A stretch of DNA of 56,613 nt, taken from the IMG/VR virus record IMGVR_UViG_3300017769_000011, positions 1-56,613 of that record. One strand, 5' to 3'. Positions 24,584 to 32,356 of the stretch are shown piece after piece. Within the stretch, counting starts at the first letter, position 1, and each line of letters begins with the position of its first letter. The notes beneath the pieces were generated by a model. It was given only the letters and a program-made list of their open reading frames with translations. It had not been told where the DNA came from and ran no database searches. The position numbers were made by a program, and so were the translations under genes. Origin of the DNA: a virus.

Positions 24584-25259
24584 ATAAAACGGAAGTGTTA
24601 TTTTCTTTATTGTATTGTTCAATGGTATCTTTGAGACTATTGACCCAATTATCACGATGTTCGATAAAGACTTGAGGTTCATCCATACCATCAACAGAGA
24701 TAATTGTAACCAACTGAGTGATAGGCATATCTGTGCGTTCTTCCCACATGATTGCATAACCAGACTCTTGCATGAAGTAGTTCTTAATCATTGAGGGTGT
24801 TTTACGTTTACGACTTGTCTTGAAGTCAATGATAGATAACTTACCATCAAACTCTGCAACGCAGTCAACACGACCAGCAAGACCTAGATGTGTAGAATAA
24901 AGTGGGGCTTCCTGTGCATATACTTTTCCAATACGTTCATCAAGAGTTGGTTTCATAACAAGAAACGACTCAATGATATCAGGTGTATATCCATCTTTGA
25001 AGTTCGGGTCATTGTCAATATACTTCTCGATGATTTCGTGAACCTTTGTGCCTCGTGATGATGCACGATGAGAGATACGATTGGCTTCCTCTTCACCGAC
25101 ACGTTTACGCCATGCGGCGATACCTGCACGACTTAGAATGGATAAGACTGTCGTGATAGAAGGAAGGTTGACTCCTTCGGGTGTCACATACTTACGACCA
25201 CCATCAACATTAATGGTTTCCATTTCAGTGAGTTCTGTTTGTTCATGTATAAAGGTCAT
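24579..25259 (-). CDS. RecB-like PD-(D/E)XK exonuclease
   Basis: 226 aa. LAGRVDCVAEFDGKLSIIDF followed by KTSRK has the G-x-x-D ... D-F-K-T arrangement of the PD-(D/E)XK core. GTKVHEIIEKYI is the upstream helix usual in RecB/Cas4-type nucleases, and YFMQESGYAIMW is the Q-x3-Y motif. It would degrade or process DNA ends in the host cytoplasm. The start at 25259 makes an ATGA overlap with the upstream gene; an extended frame to 25358 has no support. Confidence 0.8.
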   Translation of the reverse strand: MTFIHEQTELTEMETINVDGGRKYVTPEGVNLPSITTVLSILSRAGIAAWRKRVGEEEANRISHRASSRGTKVHEIIEKYIDNDPNFKDGYTPDIIESFLVMKPTLDERIGKVYAQEAPLYSTHLGLAGRVDCVAEFDGKLSIIDFKTSRKRKTPSMIKNYFMQESGYAIMWEERTDMPITQLVTIISVDGMDEPQVFIEHRDNWVNSLKDTIEQYNKENNTSVLL

Positions 25260-25531
25260 GCTATTGCTTTCAGTAATCCAACGACTAGAATGATAAACAT
25301 CGTTGTGTTTAAAATAATCAGGGCTCGGTCTTGCCAAATCATAGACACCCATCCCCATAGTGCAGTTCCAACCACACCAAAGATAAGGTCATAGAGTGCA
25401 TACTCAGGGCCTGCTGACCTACAAATAACACCTGCAATAATAAAGGCTGTCGCTGCCCATTTGACATACCAATCAATAGTATATGAGGGTGTTACCTTCT
25501 CGATTAGATTTGTGTTATTTTTTTCTGCCAC
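25256..25531 (-). CDS. Small multi-TM membrane protein
   Basis: 91 aa with three membrane segments: about 24-40 (WAATAFIIAGVICRSAG), 45-65 (ALYDLIFGVVGTALWGWVSM) and 69-90 (ALIILNTTMFIILVVGLLKA). Proteins of this layout occur in T4-like marine phages, without assigned role. It overlaps both neighbours (16 bp and 4 bp). Confidence 0.6.
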   Translation of the reverse strand: MAEKNNTNLIEKVTPSYTIDWYVKWAATAFIIAGVICRSAGPEYALYDLIFGVVGTALWGWVSMIWQDRALIILNTTMFIILVVGLLKAIA

Positions 25532-26102
25532 GAATCCTCTCCATTTTTTTCTTCGATTCCAACCATTTCTCGTATGACAATGGTTTACTTTCTGCTCCGC
25601 ATTTGAGTTTGCGTTTGGTGAACTCTTTTTTCAACATCTTCTTGGCATCTACACCAATGAATGCACCGACTAGTTCTAACAACGCACGGCGGAAAGAACG
25701 ACCATGATGCATGTGACCCAAGCAATGTGCCAACTCATGCAACAGAACGTATTCGTCTAACCCTGCTTTACTGTCTAGGATTATTCCCCAACCATCAGTC
25801 CAACCTGCAAAACCTTTACCTGAGTTGCGTTCTTTGAGAACAATTGTGGGTTTTTTTATTGTGGCAGTCTTGCGACCTTCTAGTTTCCAAACCTTTTGCC
25901 ACTTCTTAGATGCATAGATTTGTTTTGCACGTTTCTGTGCTTCCTCGACAGTCTCGAAGTTTTTGATTTTGCCATATTTTTTCTGAAAAACAAATTCTGC
26001 TTGGTAGGTCTTAGACTGTTCAGAGTCCCGACCATTCAAACCTTTATTTTGTTTATCTCTATGTTTCAAAAGATACTCTTGATATTCAGCACTATGCGGC
26101 AT
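25515..26102 (-). CDS. Zinc metallopeptidase-like protein (HELAH)
   Basis: 195 aa. YVLLHELAHCLGHMHHGRSF (near residues 118-137) contains HExxH plus a later His, giving a complete zinc site of the HExxHxxGxxH type. The N-terminal half includes a beta-rich WKLEGRKTATIKKPTIVLKE segment, the rest is basic. SprT/WLM-like proteases are possible relatives. It is followed upstream by a second HExxH protein, so the pair may act together on host or phage proteins. Confidence 0.7.
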   Translation of the reverse strand: MPHSAEYQEYLLKHRDKQNKGLNGRDSEQSKTYQAEFVFQKKYGKIKNFETVEEAQKRAKQIYASKKWQKVWKLEGRKTATIKKPTIVLKERNSGKGFAGWTDGWGIILDSKAGLDEYVLLHELAHCLGHMHHGRSFRRALLELVGAFIGVDAKKMLKKEFTKRKLKCGAESKPLSYEKWLESKKKMERIRGRKK

Positions 26103-26559
26103 TCATCATCCCTTCAGCATTAATCGCAACTAAACTCTCACGAGCATACGCATCGATTTCCCAAGGCTGGTCATCATATTTAGTATTGGTGTAACACTCA
26201 CCATCCCACTCTGCAACTTTGACAAGACATCCATCAAGTATCTTAATGCCGTGGTCTTGTAACCGACCACTCATAATCTGTTGAGCATGAATCATTTCGT
26301 GTGCGATATTGATTTTGATTTGTCCAATATCAAGTGGTTCACCTTGAATATGAGTTGCAATTTCGATATCAATTTCTTCAGAGTCACCATAACAGAAGCC
26401 ACCTGCATCTGCATCAAGTTTTTTATTGAACTCAAAACAAATCGTTGTATCAAAACTACCCTCACCATAAAGTCCTAACTCATAGGCAACAGCATTGATA
26501 TAATCAACGAGATTGTTCTCCTTCGCAAAATCATCTTCAACAAAAATGTCAACTTTCAT
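26092..26559 (-). CDS. Second zinc metallopeptidase-like protein (HEMIH)
   Basis: 155 aa. IKINIAHEMIHAQQIMSGRL contains HExxH, followed by PWEIDAYARE, where Glu could be the third ligand (the ExxA-x3 pattern of SprT-like proteins). It starts 7 bp after AAAGGAAT on the minus strand; the ATG at 26565 is too near that site. It is first in the minus-strand block, behind the promoter at 26585-26613. Confidence 0.6.
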   Translation of the reverse strand: MKVDIFVEDDFAKENNLVDYINAVAYELGLYGEGSFDTTICFEFNKKLDADAGGFCYGDSEEIDIEIATHIQGEPLDIGQIKINIAHEMIHAQQIMSGRLQDHGIKILDGCLVKVAEWDGECYTNTKYDDQPWEIDAYARESLVAINAEGMMNAA

Positions 26560-26584
26560 AATCATTCCTTTCGACTATACTATT

Positions 26585-26613
26585 AAGTTATCAGGCCTGG
26601 CAGATAATGTCAA
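26585..26613 (-). promoter_or_regulatory. sigma70-type promoter, minus strand
   Basis: TTGACA (26613-26608 read on the minus strand), 17 bp, TAACTT (26590-26585), about 26 bp before the metallopeptidase start. It is back-to-back with the plus-strand promoter at 26667-26695. Confidence 0.6.
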
Positions 26614-26666
26614 CAGCTTTCTATGAAAAAAATGAAATTTATTTTGACTTATTTTGAAAATAATAC

Positions 26667-26695
26667 TTGACAAATTGTGATTTGTGTCGTATTAT
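26667..26695 (+). promoter_or_regulatory. sigma70-type early promoter, plus strand
   Basis: TTGACA at 26667-26672, 17 bp, TATTAT at 26690-26695. It drives the small early genes from 26728. Confidence 0.7.
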
Positions 26696-26727
26696 GTATA
26701 TGTAAGTTGAGAGAAAGGACTTCAAAA

Positions 26728-27021
26728 ATGAGTGTCGAAATTATGGAAATCACTAAGACTGAGTATGATGGGTTTGTTGATTACTGTGCAAAGTTTTATG
26801 GTGAAGGTCAGATGTATGCCCAACGGGACTTTGCTACTAAAGCACAGATTCGGGAAGCAACCAACATCTACTTGATGAGTAATCGGGAAGAGTTCTTTGT
26901 TGACTTGAGTGACATTGACCCTACTGAATATCGTAAGCATAAGTGGGGCGGTGGTGACACTGTTGACCGTGAGACTGTCGCTGGCATTCTTGTTAACGAA
27001 CTTGGTGTAGACCTTTACTAA
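26728..27021 (+). CDS. Hypothetical small early protein
   Basis: 97 aa, acidic, no family recognised. It holds VDLSDIDPTEYRKHKWGGGD in the middle. The start is the ATG after GAAAGGAC, 33 bp behind the promoter; the frame extends further upstream but would cross the promoter. First of a run of small early genes. Confidence 0.55.
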   Translation: MSVEIMEITKTEYDGFVDYCAKFYGEGQMYAQRDFATKAQIREATNIYLMSNREEFFVDLSDIDPTEYRKHKWGGGDTVDRETVAGILVNELGVDLY

Positions 27022-27037
27022 AGGAAAGGAAATAGTT

Positions 27038-27208
27038 ATGAATGAAAATGATGGAATCTTTGACTTCTTGGATAATTTGCGTGACGATGGTAGTATCAAT
27101 ATGTTTGGTGCAGCCCCTGTTATTCAAGAGGTCTTTGAATTGACTAAAACAGAATCAAGACAAATTCTTACTGAATGGTTGAAAAGACCTAAAAAAGATT
27201 TTGCTTGA
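27038..27208 (+). CDS. Hypothetical small early protein
   Basis: 56 aa. Acidic first half (NENDGIFDFLDNLRDDGSI), helical second half ending TEWLKRPKKDFA. AAAGGAAA lies 9 bp before the ATG. The stop codon lies inside the -35 hexamer of the next promoter. Not recognised. Confidence 0.5.
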   Translation: MNENDGIFDFLDNLRDDGSINMFGAAPVIQEVFELTKTESRQILTEWLKRPKKDFA

Positions 27209-27233
27209 CAAACTCTGTTAGATTTGGTAATAT
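27205..27233 (+). promoter_or_regulatory. sigma70-type early promoter
   Basis: TTGACA at 27205-27210, 17 bp, TAATAT at 27228-27233. Nearly identical over 29 bases to the promoter at 55021-55049, with differences only in the spacer and one -10 base. Confidence 0.75.
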
Positions 27234-27263
27234 AATATTATAGTTGAGAAAAGGAGAGAAACT

Positions 27264-27692
27264 ATGGCTTATGTAACACAAGAGATGAAAAAAGAGTTGG
27301 CGCCTGGCATTAAGGCGGTTCTCAAGAAGTATGGTATGAAAGGTTCTATTAGTATTAACAACTATAGTTCTTTGGTTGTGACTCTACAACAAGGGCCTTT
27401 GGACTTTAGAGGTGTTGACTATCGGGGTGACAATATTTACTACCCTGCTACTGATGGCAATATGCACAGTCAAGTCAATACATACCACGTTGATAAGTTC
27501 TATAGTGGAGTGACTGCTGACTTTTTGAATGAGTTGGTTGCCGCCATGAAAGGTGTAACGAGTCGGGGTGAGTGGTATGACAAGACCGATATCATGACTG
27601 ACTACTTTGATATCGCATACTATGTAAACGTTAATGTCGGTAAGTTTGATAAAGGTTATATATACACAGGAGAGGAGAAGTTAGCCGCATGA
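27264..27692 (+). CDS. Hypothetical early protein
   Basis: 142 aa. Possibly alpha/beta: a basic start (MAYVTQEMKKELAPGIKAVL), then SISINNYSSLVVTLQQG and YYPATDGNMHSQVNTYHVDK. The composition is Tyr- and Gly-rich. GGAG lies 9 bp before the start. A similar layout occurs in early proteins of T4-like and other phages, but I cannot name a function. The stop overlaps the next start (ATGA). Confidence 0.55.
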   Translation: MAYVTQEMKKELAPGIKAVLKKYGMKGSISINNYSSLVVTLQQGPLDFRGVDYRGDNIYYPATDGNMHSQVNTYHVDKFYSGVTADFLNELVAAMKGVTSRGEWYDKTDIMTDYFDIAYYVNVNVGKFDKGYIYTGEEKLAA

Positions 27693-27868
27693 TAAACAAA
27701 GAGGCTCAGTTGAGACAAAAACAAATTATCAAATTTCTCAGAGACGCAGAAGATGACCTCGCAAAAGCTCAAAAGGAGAAAAACCTTGAGAGCGTTGCGA
27801 CATATCAGTTTCTTGTGAATGAATATGAACAAATGTTAGAAGAATTTAACGACTATTACAAAGTCTAA
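27689..27868 (+). CDS. Hypothetical small helical protein
   Basis: 59 aa, one long predicted helix (EAQLRQKQIIKFLRDAEDDL, then AKAQKEKN). ATGA overlap with the gene before it supports translation. Likely a coiled-coil adaptor or regulator; function unknown. Confidence 0.55.
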   Translation: MINKEAQLRQKQIIKFLRDAEDDLAKAQKEKNLESVATYQFLVNEYEQMLEEFNDYYKV

Positions 27869-27871
27869 ATA
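27865..27871 (+). promoter_or_regulatory. Possible late promoter (CTAAATA)
   Basis: CTAAATA overlapping the preceding stop, 32 bp before the start at 27904. It is one base from the TATAAATA core and resembles the variant reported for T4-like cyanophages. Weak on its own. Confidence 0.3.
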
Positions 27872-27903
27872 CCTAAAACACTATATACTATTAAGAGGTT
27901 ATT

Positions 27904-28323
27904 ATGGAACTTGATGTATTTGAAATACTTCAAAAGTTTTCTGAACAGAAAACAAGAAAAGACAAGATAGAGTTCTTGAAGAAAAACAGTATCCCAGCCC
28001 TGCGAGACGTTTGTCGAGGGGCATATGATAAATCTATTGAATGGAGTTTACCAGCCGGTAAACCACCATACACGCCAAGTCGCCCCGAAAGCACCCCAAA
28101 CAGTCTAAGGAGACAACACTTAGAGTTCGGTTGGTTTGTAAAAGGTATGAAAGGCGACTCCATCACAAGTTATAAACGAGAGAATAAGTTCATTCAACTT
28201 TTGGAAAGTGTTCATCCAGAGGATGCACTCATTATTCTCAATATGGTGCAAAAGAAAGCACCCTTCAAAGGTTTGACTAAGAAGATAGTAGAGGAGGCGT
28301 TTCCTAATCTGCTAAAATCTTAA
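27904..28323 (+). CDS. DUF6433-like conserved phage protein
   Basis: 139 aa. IPALRDVCRGAYDKSIEWSL, then PPYTPSRPESTPNSLRRQHL and LLESVHPEDALIILNMVQKK with KGLTKKIVEEAFP at the end. These motifs define DUF6433 proteins, common in T4-like marine phages. Role unknown. The start has AGAGG about 8 bp upstream. Confidence 0.75.
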   Translation: MELDVFEILQKFSEQKTRKDKIEFLKKNSIPALRDVCRGAYDKSIEWSLPAGKPPYTPSRPESTPNSLRRQHLEFGWFVKGMKGDSITSYKRENKFIQLLESVHPEDALIILNMVQKKAPFKGLTKKIVEEAFPNLLKS

Positions 28324-28366
28324 TATTTTCGTTATGTTCTTTTAACTCTAACAACAAGGAGCGTCT

Positions 28367-28534
28367 ATGCCAAGAAACCAAATAGAGAGATTGAAGAACG
28401 ACAGTAGAGAACTCGATAACTATATTCACCGCCTGCGGAAGAAAGGCCGCACAGACCTTGCTCATAAGTTATTGGTGAAAAAAGAATTTCTTAATCAATC
28501 TATTGCAGAATACGAAAATTCACTTCTAGCATAA
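28367..28534 (+). CDS. Hypothetical small helical protein
   Basis: 55 aa, basic, helical (NQIERLKNDSRELDNYIHRL, then RKKGRTDLAHKLLVKKEFLN). AAGGAG lies 6 bp before the ATG, a strong ribosome site. Resembles small coiled-coil early proteins; not recognised. Confidence 0.55.
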   Translation: MPRNQIERLKNDSRELDNYIHRLRKKGRTDLAHKLLVKKEFLNQSIAEYENSLLA

Positions 28535-28554
28535 AGGTAGGTGGTCAGGTATCT

Positions 28555-28581
28555 CGTTGGGGGTGCAGGTCACTCCCAACG
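28555..28581 (+). promoter_or_regulatory. Strong 11-bp hairpin before a start codon
   Basis: CGTTGGGGGTG (28555-28565) pairs with CACTCCCAACG (28571-28581, one G-U) around a CAGGT loop. It ends 5 bases before the GGAG of the gene at 28596. There is no T-run, so it is not a simple terminator. It could control translation or protect an mRNA 5' end. Confidence 0.5.
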
Positions 28582-28595
28582 TTACTGGAGATAAT

Positions 28596-28829
28596 ATGCC
28601 AACATACATCATAGAAAATAAAAAGACCGAAGAACGAGAAGAAAGATTTTGTTCTTGGAGTGAAATCGAAAAATTCATTCAAGAAAATCCTGACTGGCAT
28701 ATCCCACCTTCAGCGCCAAGTCTTGTTACCCACACTGGAAACATTGTTAATAAAACAAGTGGTGATTGGAAAAATCATCTTGAGAATATTAAAAAGGGTT
28801 CGGGTTCTGGAAACTCCATCAAGGTATGA
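28596..28829 (+). CDS. FmdB-like small protein (no zinc cysteines)
   Basis: 77 aa. MPTYIIENKKTEEREERFCS, then IEKFIQENPDWHIPPSAPSL and VTHTGN resemble FmdB-type small proteins of T4-like phages, but the CxxC zinc knuckle of bacterial FmdB is missing. The ATG at 28596 follows GGAG by 5 bp and comes after the hairpin. The stop overlaps the next start (ATGA). Confidence 0.6.
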   Translation: MPTYIIENKKTEEREERFCSWSEIEKFIQENPDWHIPPSAPSLVTHTGNIVNKTSGDWKNHLENIKKGSGSGNSIKV

Positions 28830-29320
28830 ACGACTTCATAAAGGTCTATCCCATTGAAACACATGAGGAGAACTTTGACCAACTGATGACGATGATTGAA
28901 CACTGTATCGAACGTAGTCCCTGTGGATATGCGAACATGTCACATACAGACTACAAGATACACGACAATCAAAAGAAAAATCCTTTCCAACCATACAGAC
29001 AAATCTGGAGACAGATGGTCAATCCCTACATAAAACAGTATATGCAATCTTTTGGATGTAACAAACTAAGAGAACATAACACTTGGTATGCTCAATATTA
29101 TGATGGGGCTGATTTTGGTTGGCACACCCATACAGGAACAAATGTGTCATGTGTGTATCTACTTGAGGGAACACCAAAGGATGCGACTCAATTTTGGGGA
29201 TTTGACATTGAAGTAAAAGAAGGTGACCTTGTAATGTTTCCTGCTATGGTGAGACATAGGTCACCTCAAGTCAATCAGGGAAGAAAAACAATCATTGCAC
29301 AAAACATGGATATACTGTGA
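28826..29320 (+). CDS. 2OG-Fe(II)-oxygenase-like protein, copy 1
   Basis: 164 aa. GWHTHTGTNVSCVYLLEG (near residue 91) has the HxH version of the iron motif seen in the phage 2OG-FeII_Oxy_5 type. VKEGDLVMFPAMVRHRSP (near 130) supplies the last His and an Arg for 2-oxoglutarate. Such enzymes hydroxylate protein or small-molecule substrates; targets are unknown. Two further copies lie at 31075 and 31757. It overlaps phoH by 4 bp. Confidence 0.75.
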   Translation: MNDFIKVYPIETHEENFDQLMTMIEHCIERSPCGYANMSHTDYKIHDNQKKNPFQPYRQIWRQMVNPYIKQYMQSFGCNKLREHNTWYAQYYDGADFGWHTHTGTNVSCVYLLEGTPKDATQFWGFDIEVKEGDLVMFPAMVRHRSPQVNQGRKTIIAQNMDIL

Positions 29321-30000
29321 AAAAACTTAGAATGGATAATTTGTTATCCTATGAACCAATTACAAATAATCAAAAGATTGCTTACGAGGCTTGGGATGAG
29401 GGTGACAACCTAGTTCTATGCGGTAGTGCAGGAACAGGGAAAACATTTATCGGAATGTATCTTGGACTTGAGTCTGTCTTAGATAAGTCTTGGGAACAGA
29501 ATAAACTTGTTATCGTAAGAAGTGTTGTTCCAACACGAGAAATGGGTTACCTGCCTGGCTCTATTGAAGAAAAGGTAGATGCATACACTGCACCATATCG
29601 TTCTATCACAAATGAACTATTCAACGATAGAAACGCATTTGATATGTTAGAAAGTCAGGGTCAACTCTCTTTTATGTCAACGTCTTTTATTCGTGGTATC
29701 ACTCTGGATGATTGTGTTCTGTTAATTGATGAAATGCAGAATCTTACCTTTCATGAACTTGACTCAATCATTACACGAGTCGGACGTAATACCAAAGTCA
29801 TATTCAGTGGAGACTACTATCAGTCAGACCTTACAAAAGAAACAGATAAGAATGGTGTTCTGCACTTCATGAATATCATGGAACAACTAAAAGATTTTTC
29901 AATAATTGAATTTAACTGGACTGACATTGTAAGGTCAGGATTTGTTAGAGACTATATAATGACAAAAGAAATGTTGGAGAGAAAAAATGCAACTATCTAA
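29317..30000 (+). CDS. phoH: PhoH-like ATPase
   Basis: 227 aa. VLCGSAGTGKTFIGMYLGLE holds Walker A, VLLIDEMQNLT holds Walker B, VIFSGDYYQSDL the sensor-type motif, and VVPTREMGYLPG the conserved segment of PhoH proteins. PhoH is frequent in marine phages and is linked to RNA metabolism or phosphate stress in bacteria, with no proven phage role. Overlaps both neighbours. Confidence 0.92.
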   Translation: MKKLRMDNLLSYEPITNNQKIAYEAWDEGDNLVLCGSAGTGKTFIGMYLGLESVLDKSWEQNKLVIVRSVVPTREMGYLPGSIEEKVDAYTAPYRSITNELFNDRNAFDMLESQGQLSFMSTSFIRGITLDDCVLLIDEMQNLTFHELDSIITRVGRNTKVIFSGDYYQSDLTKETDKNGVLHFMNIMEQLKDFSIIEFNWTDIVRSGFVRDYIMTKEMLERKNATI

Positions 30001-30451
30001 AAACTTTACACTCAAAGAATTTACCAAGTCAATGACTGCAACTCGTTTGGATATCGACAATACACCTCAAGGAGAACATCTAGAGAACGCAGAGGCGTTG
30101 TTTAAAAATATTGTTCAACCTGTTCGTGACTACTTTGGGCCTACAAAAATCAATAGTGGATATCGTTCACCTGAACTCAATGAAGCAGTCGGAGGGTCAT
30201 CTCACTCTCAACATTGTAAGGGTGAGGCAGTAGATATCGAATGTATAGGAAATAGTAACTATGACGTTGCGGTGTGGATAAAGGATAATCTAGACTTTGA
30301 CCAACTCATCCTTGAGTTCTATACGCCCGGCGTTCCTGATTCTGGTTGGGTTCATGTATCATTCGCAAGAGTGACACTCAATCGTAGGTCAATTCTGACC
30401 GCCATGAAAGAGAATGGTAAGACAGTATATAAAGAGGGATTAATTGAGTAA
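29987..30451 (+). CDS. Peptidase M15-type endolysin (D,D-carboxypeptidase fold)
   Basis: 154 aa. INSGYRSPELNEAVGGSSHS, then QHCKGEAVDIECIG and GWVHVSF give the SxHxxGxAxD and WVH zinc motifs of the M15A family. It would cut peptide cross-links of peptidoglycan. No signal peptide is seen, so release needs a holin such as the one at 13261-13719. It starts within the last codons of phoH. Confidence 0.85.
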   Translation: MQLSKNFTLKEFTKSMTATRLDIDNTPQGEHLENAEALFKNIVQPVRDYFGPTKINSGYRSPELNEAVGGSSHSQHCKGEAVDIECIGNSNYDVAVWIKDNLDFDQLILEFYTPGVPDSGWVHVSFARVTLNRRSILTAMKENGKTVYKEGLIE

Positions 30452-30457
30452 AAAGAC

Positions 30458-30486
30458 TTGACATATCGTGTTTTATGTGGTATAAA
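30458..30486 (+). promoter_or_regulatory. sigma70-type early promoter
   Basis: TTGACA at 30458-30463, 17 bp, TATAAA at 30481-30486, 36 bp before the start at 30522. Confidence 0.7.
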
Positions 30487-30521
30487 GGTAGTATATAATG
30501 ATTAATAAGAAAGGAAATGAT

Positions 30522-31097
30522 ATGAATAAAGTGATTCTTACCGATTGTGATGGAGTTCTCCTGAACTGGGAATATGCGTTTCACGTCTGGATGGAACAGA
30601 TGGGATACGAAAAGCGTGAAGGTTGTTACGATGTCTATGATGTCGCTGACAAATACTACATTACCAAAGAAGAAGGTAAGAAACTTGTAAAGATGTTCAA
30701 CCAAAGTGCCGCAATGGGATTTCTTCCCCCTCTTCGGGATGCAGTTGAATATGTAAGAAAACTACACGAAAAAGGTTATGTCTTTCACCTCATCACAAGT
30801 ATGAGTAATGACCAAAATGCTCAACGGCTTCGGACAAAGAATATCAAGAAGTTGTTTGGCAAAACTGCTTTTGAAAAATTTATCTATCTCGACACTGGTG
30901 CAGATAAGGATGAAGAATTGTCTAAATACAAAGACAAAGAATACATCTGGATTGAAGACAAGGTTGAGAACGCAGAGTGCGGTGATAGTTTCGGTCTCGA
31001 ATCAATTCTGATGGAACACACGTTCAATATGGATAATGAAAAGTTTCCATTGATGAAGAATTGGAAAGAGATATATGAGTATATCACGGCCGAATGA
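30522..31097 (+). CDS. HAD-superfamily phosphatase
   Basis: 191 aa. VILTDCDGVLLNWEYAF has the DxDG nucleophile motif; FHLITSMSNDQN provides the Thr/Ser motif II; YIWIEDKVENAECG the acidic motif IV. This looks like a 5'-nucleotidase or sugar-phosphate phosphatase of the HAD family. The start follows AAAGGAAA at good spacing. Its end overlaps the next gene by 23 bp. Confidence 0.75.
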   Translation: MNKVILTDCDGVLLNWEYAFHVWMEQMGYEKREGCYDVYDVADKYYITKEEGKKLVKMFNQSAAMGFLPPLRDAVEYVRKLHEKGYVFHLITSMSNDQNAQRLRTKNIKKLFGKTAFEKFIYLDTGADKDEELSKYKDKEYIWIEDKVENAECGDSFGLESILMEHTFNMDNEKFPLMKNWKEIYEYITAE

Positions 31098-31764
31098 TGG
31101 TAATTTTGAAGTAGGAAAAGAACTCTCTGAAAAACCTAAGTTCCCAATTGAAGATGTAATTCAAGTCGTAAGATTTGAAGAACATGAAGAACATGCGGAA
31201 TCTTTTATGTGGGCGATTGACGAAATGATTGCCCTTGACCCTAAAATGACACTTACGCCTGACAAGCATTGGGGAGATTATCAAAATGCACCTAATCATA
31301 AAGATATGCAACTCTTCGATGGTAAGAATGAGAAAGGTTATGGCCACCCTTTCTCAAATCACTATGGTGAAAAGTATTCAGAAACAAATCGAATCTACGA
31401 AGACAAATTCAAAGAGTTTCTCAAACCATATTTACAGAGATATGCCGAGAAGTTTTATTGTAATATTGTTACCATAAATAGAGTTTGGTTTTCGAGATAT
31501 CGTCTCAAGAATGGATTTGGTTGGCACACTCACGCAGGTGTGAATATGTCAGGTGTATATCTACTAGATATGCCTGATTATTGTGTAACCGAGTTCAAGA
31601 TTGATATGGACATCCCAGCCAAAGAGGGTGACCTAATTCTATTTCCCTCAAGTTTTATTCATCGTTGTCCACCTGTTTACGAGGATGGAAAGACCGCAAT
31701 TGTATTTTCGTGGGATATGCACTATCTACCACCTGAGTTTGAAAAGAATTGGAAAAATGACTAA
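31075..31764 (+). CDS. 2OG-Fe(II)-oxygenase-like protein, copy 2
   Basis: 229 aa. WFSRYRLKNGFGWHTHAGVN then MSGVYLLDMPD (near residues 139-168) carry the HxH iron motif, and KEGDLILFPSSFIHRCPPVY the distal His and Arg. Same family as copies 1 and 3; copies 2 and 3 are closest (WFSR, GWHTH, NMSGVY, HxCPP). The long N-terminus is acidic. Overlaps both neighbours. Confidence 0.75.
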   Translation: MSISRPNDGNFEVGKELSEKPKFPIEDVIQVVRFEEHEEHAESFMWAIDEMIALDPKMTLTPDKHWGDYQNAPNHKDMQLFDGKNEKGYGHPFSNHYGEKYSETNRIYEDKFKEFLKPYLQRYAEKFYCNIVTINRVWFSRYRLKNGFGWHTHAGVNMSGVYLLDMPDYCVTEFKIDMDIPAKEGDLILFPSSFIHRCPPVYEDGKTAIVFSWDMHYLPPEFEKNWKND

Positions 31765-32356
31765 TCCTGTCAAATTATATAATCTAAAAGAACATGACGA
31801 ATATGCAGATGAGCTCATGCTGGCAATCGACCAGTTATGTGAAACAAGAGATGATATTGAAATACACAAGGGTATTCACTGGGCAGACCACCACCTCAAC
31901 GAGAAACTCTACGAAAAAAAGTTTCGACAACTGATACAACCATATCTCATCAATTGTGCAAAGGAACACTATGGATGCGACATGGCAGAGTTTCGTCAGT
32001 GTTGGTTTTCTCGTGTTCGAAACTCAAAGGGTAATGGATGGCATACTCATGGACAAACCAATATGTCGGGAGTCTACTATCTAGAGATGCCGAAGAAGAA
32101 ATATGTAACAAGTTTCTGGGACAAGTCTGTTGAGATAGATGCGAAAGAAGGTGACTTTATATTGTTTCCTTCTCATATGTTACATGCATGTCCACCAATC
32201 GATGAGGAAAAGAAAACAGTAATCTCTTTTGATTGGGATATATACTTATCAAATCATCTAGTCTCAGAGAAGTGGGACAGGTGGATAGTGGACTATGAAG
32301 AATCAATATATGCTAAAGGAACACCTATACATAAACTAGGAGATAAAAATGGCTGA
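31757..32356 (+). CDS. 2OG-Fe(II)-oxygenase-like protein, copy 3
   Basis: 199 aa. CWFSRVRNSKGNGWHTHGQT then NMSGVYYLEMP and FILFPSHMLHACPPIDEEK. The iron motif is HxH as in the other copies. The ATG at 31757 is chosen because it overlaps the previous stop by only 8 bp; a frame from 31685 would overlap by 80. It is a recent-looking duplicate of the gene before it. Confidence 0.75.
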   Translation: MTNPVKLYNLKEHDEYADELMLAIDQLCETRDDIEIHKGIHWADHHLNEKLYEKKFRQLIQPYLINCAKEHYGCDMAEFRQCWFSRVRNSKGNGWHTHGQTNMSGVYYLEMPKKKYVTSFWDKSVEIDAKEGDFILFPSHMLHACPPIDEEKKTVISFDWDIYLSNHLVSEKWDRWIVDYEESIYAKGTPIHKLGDKNG

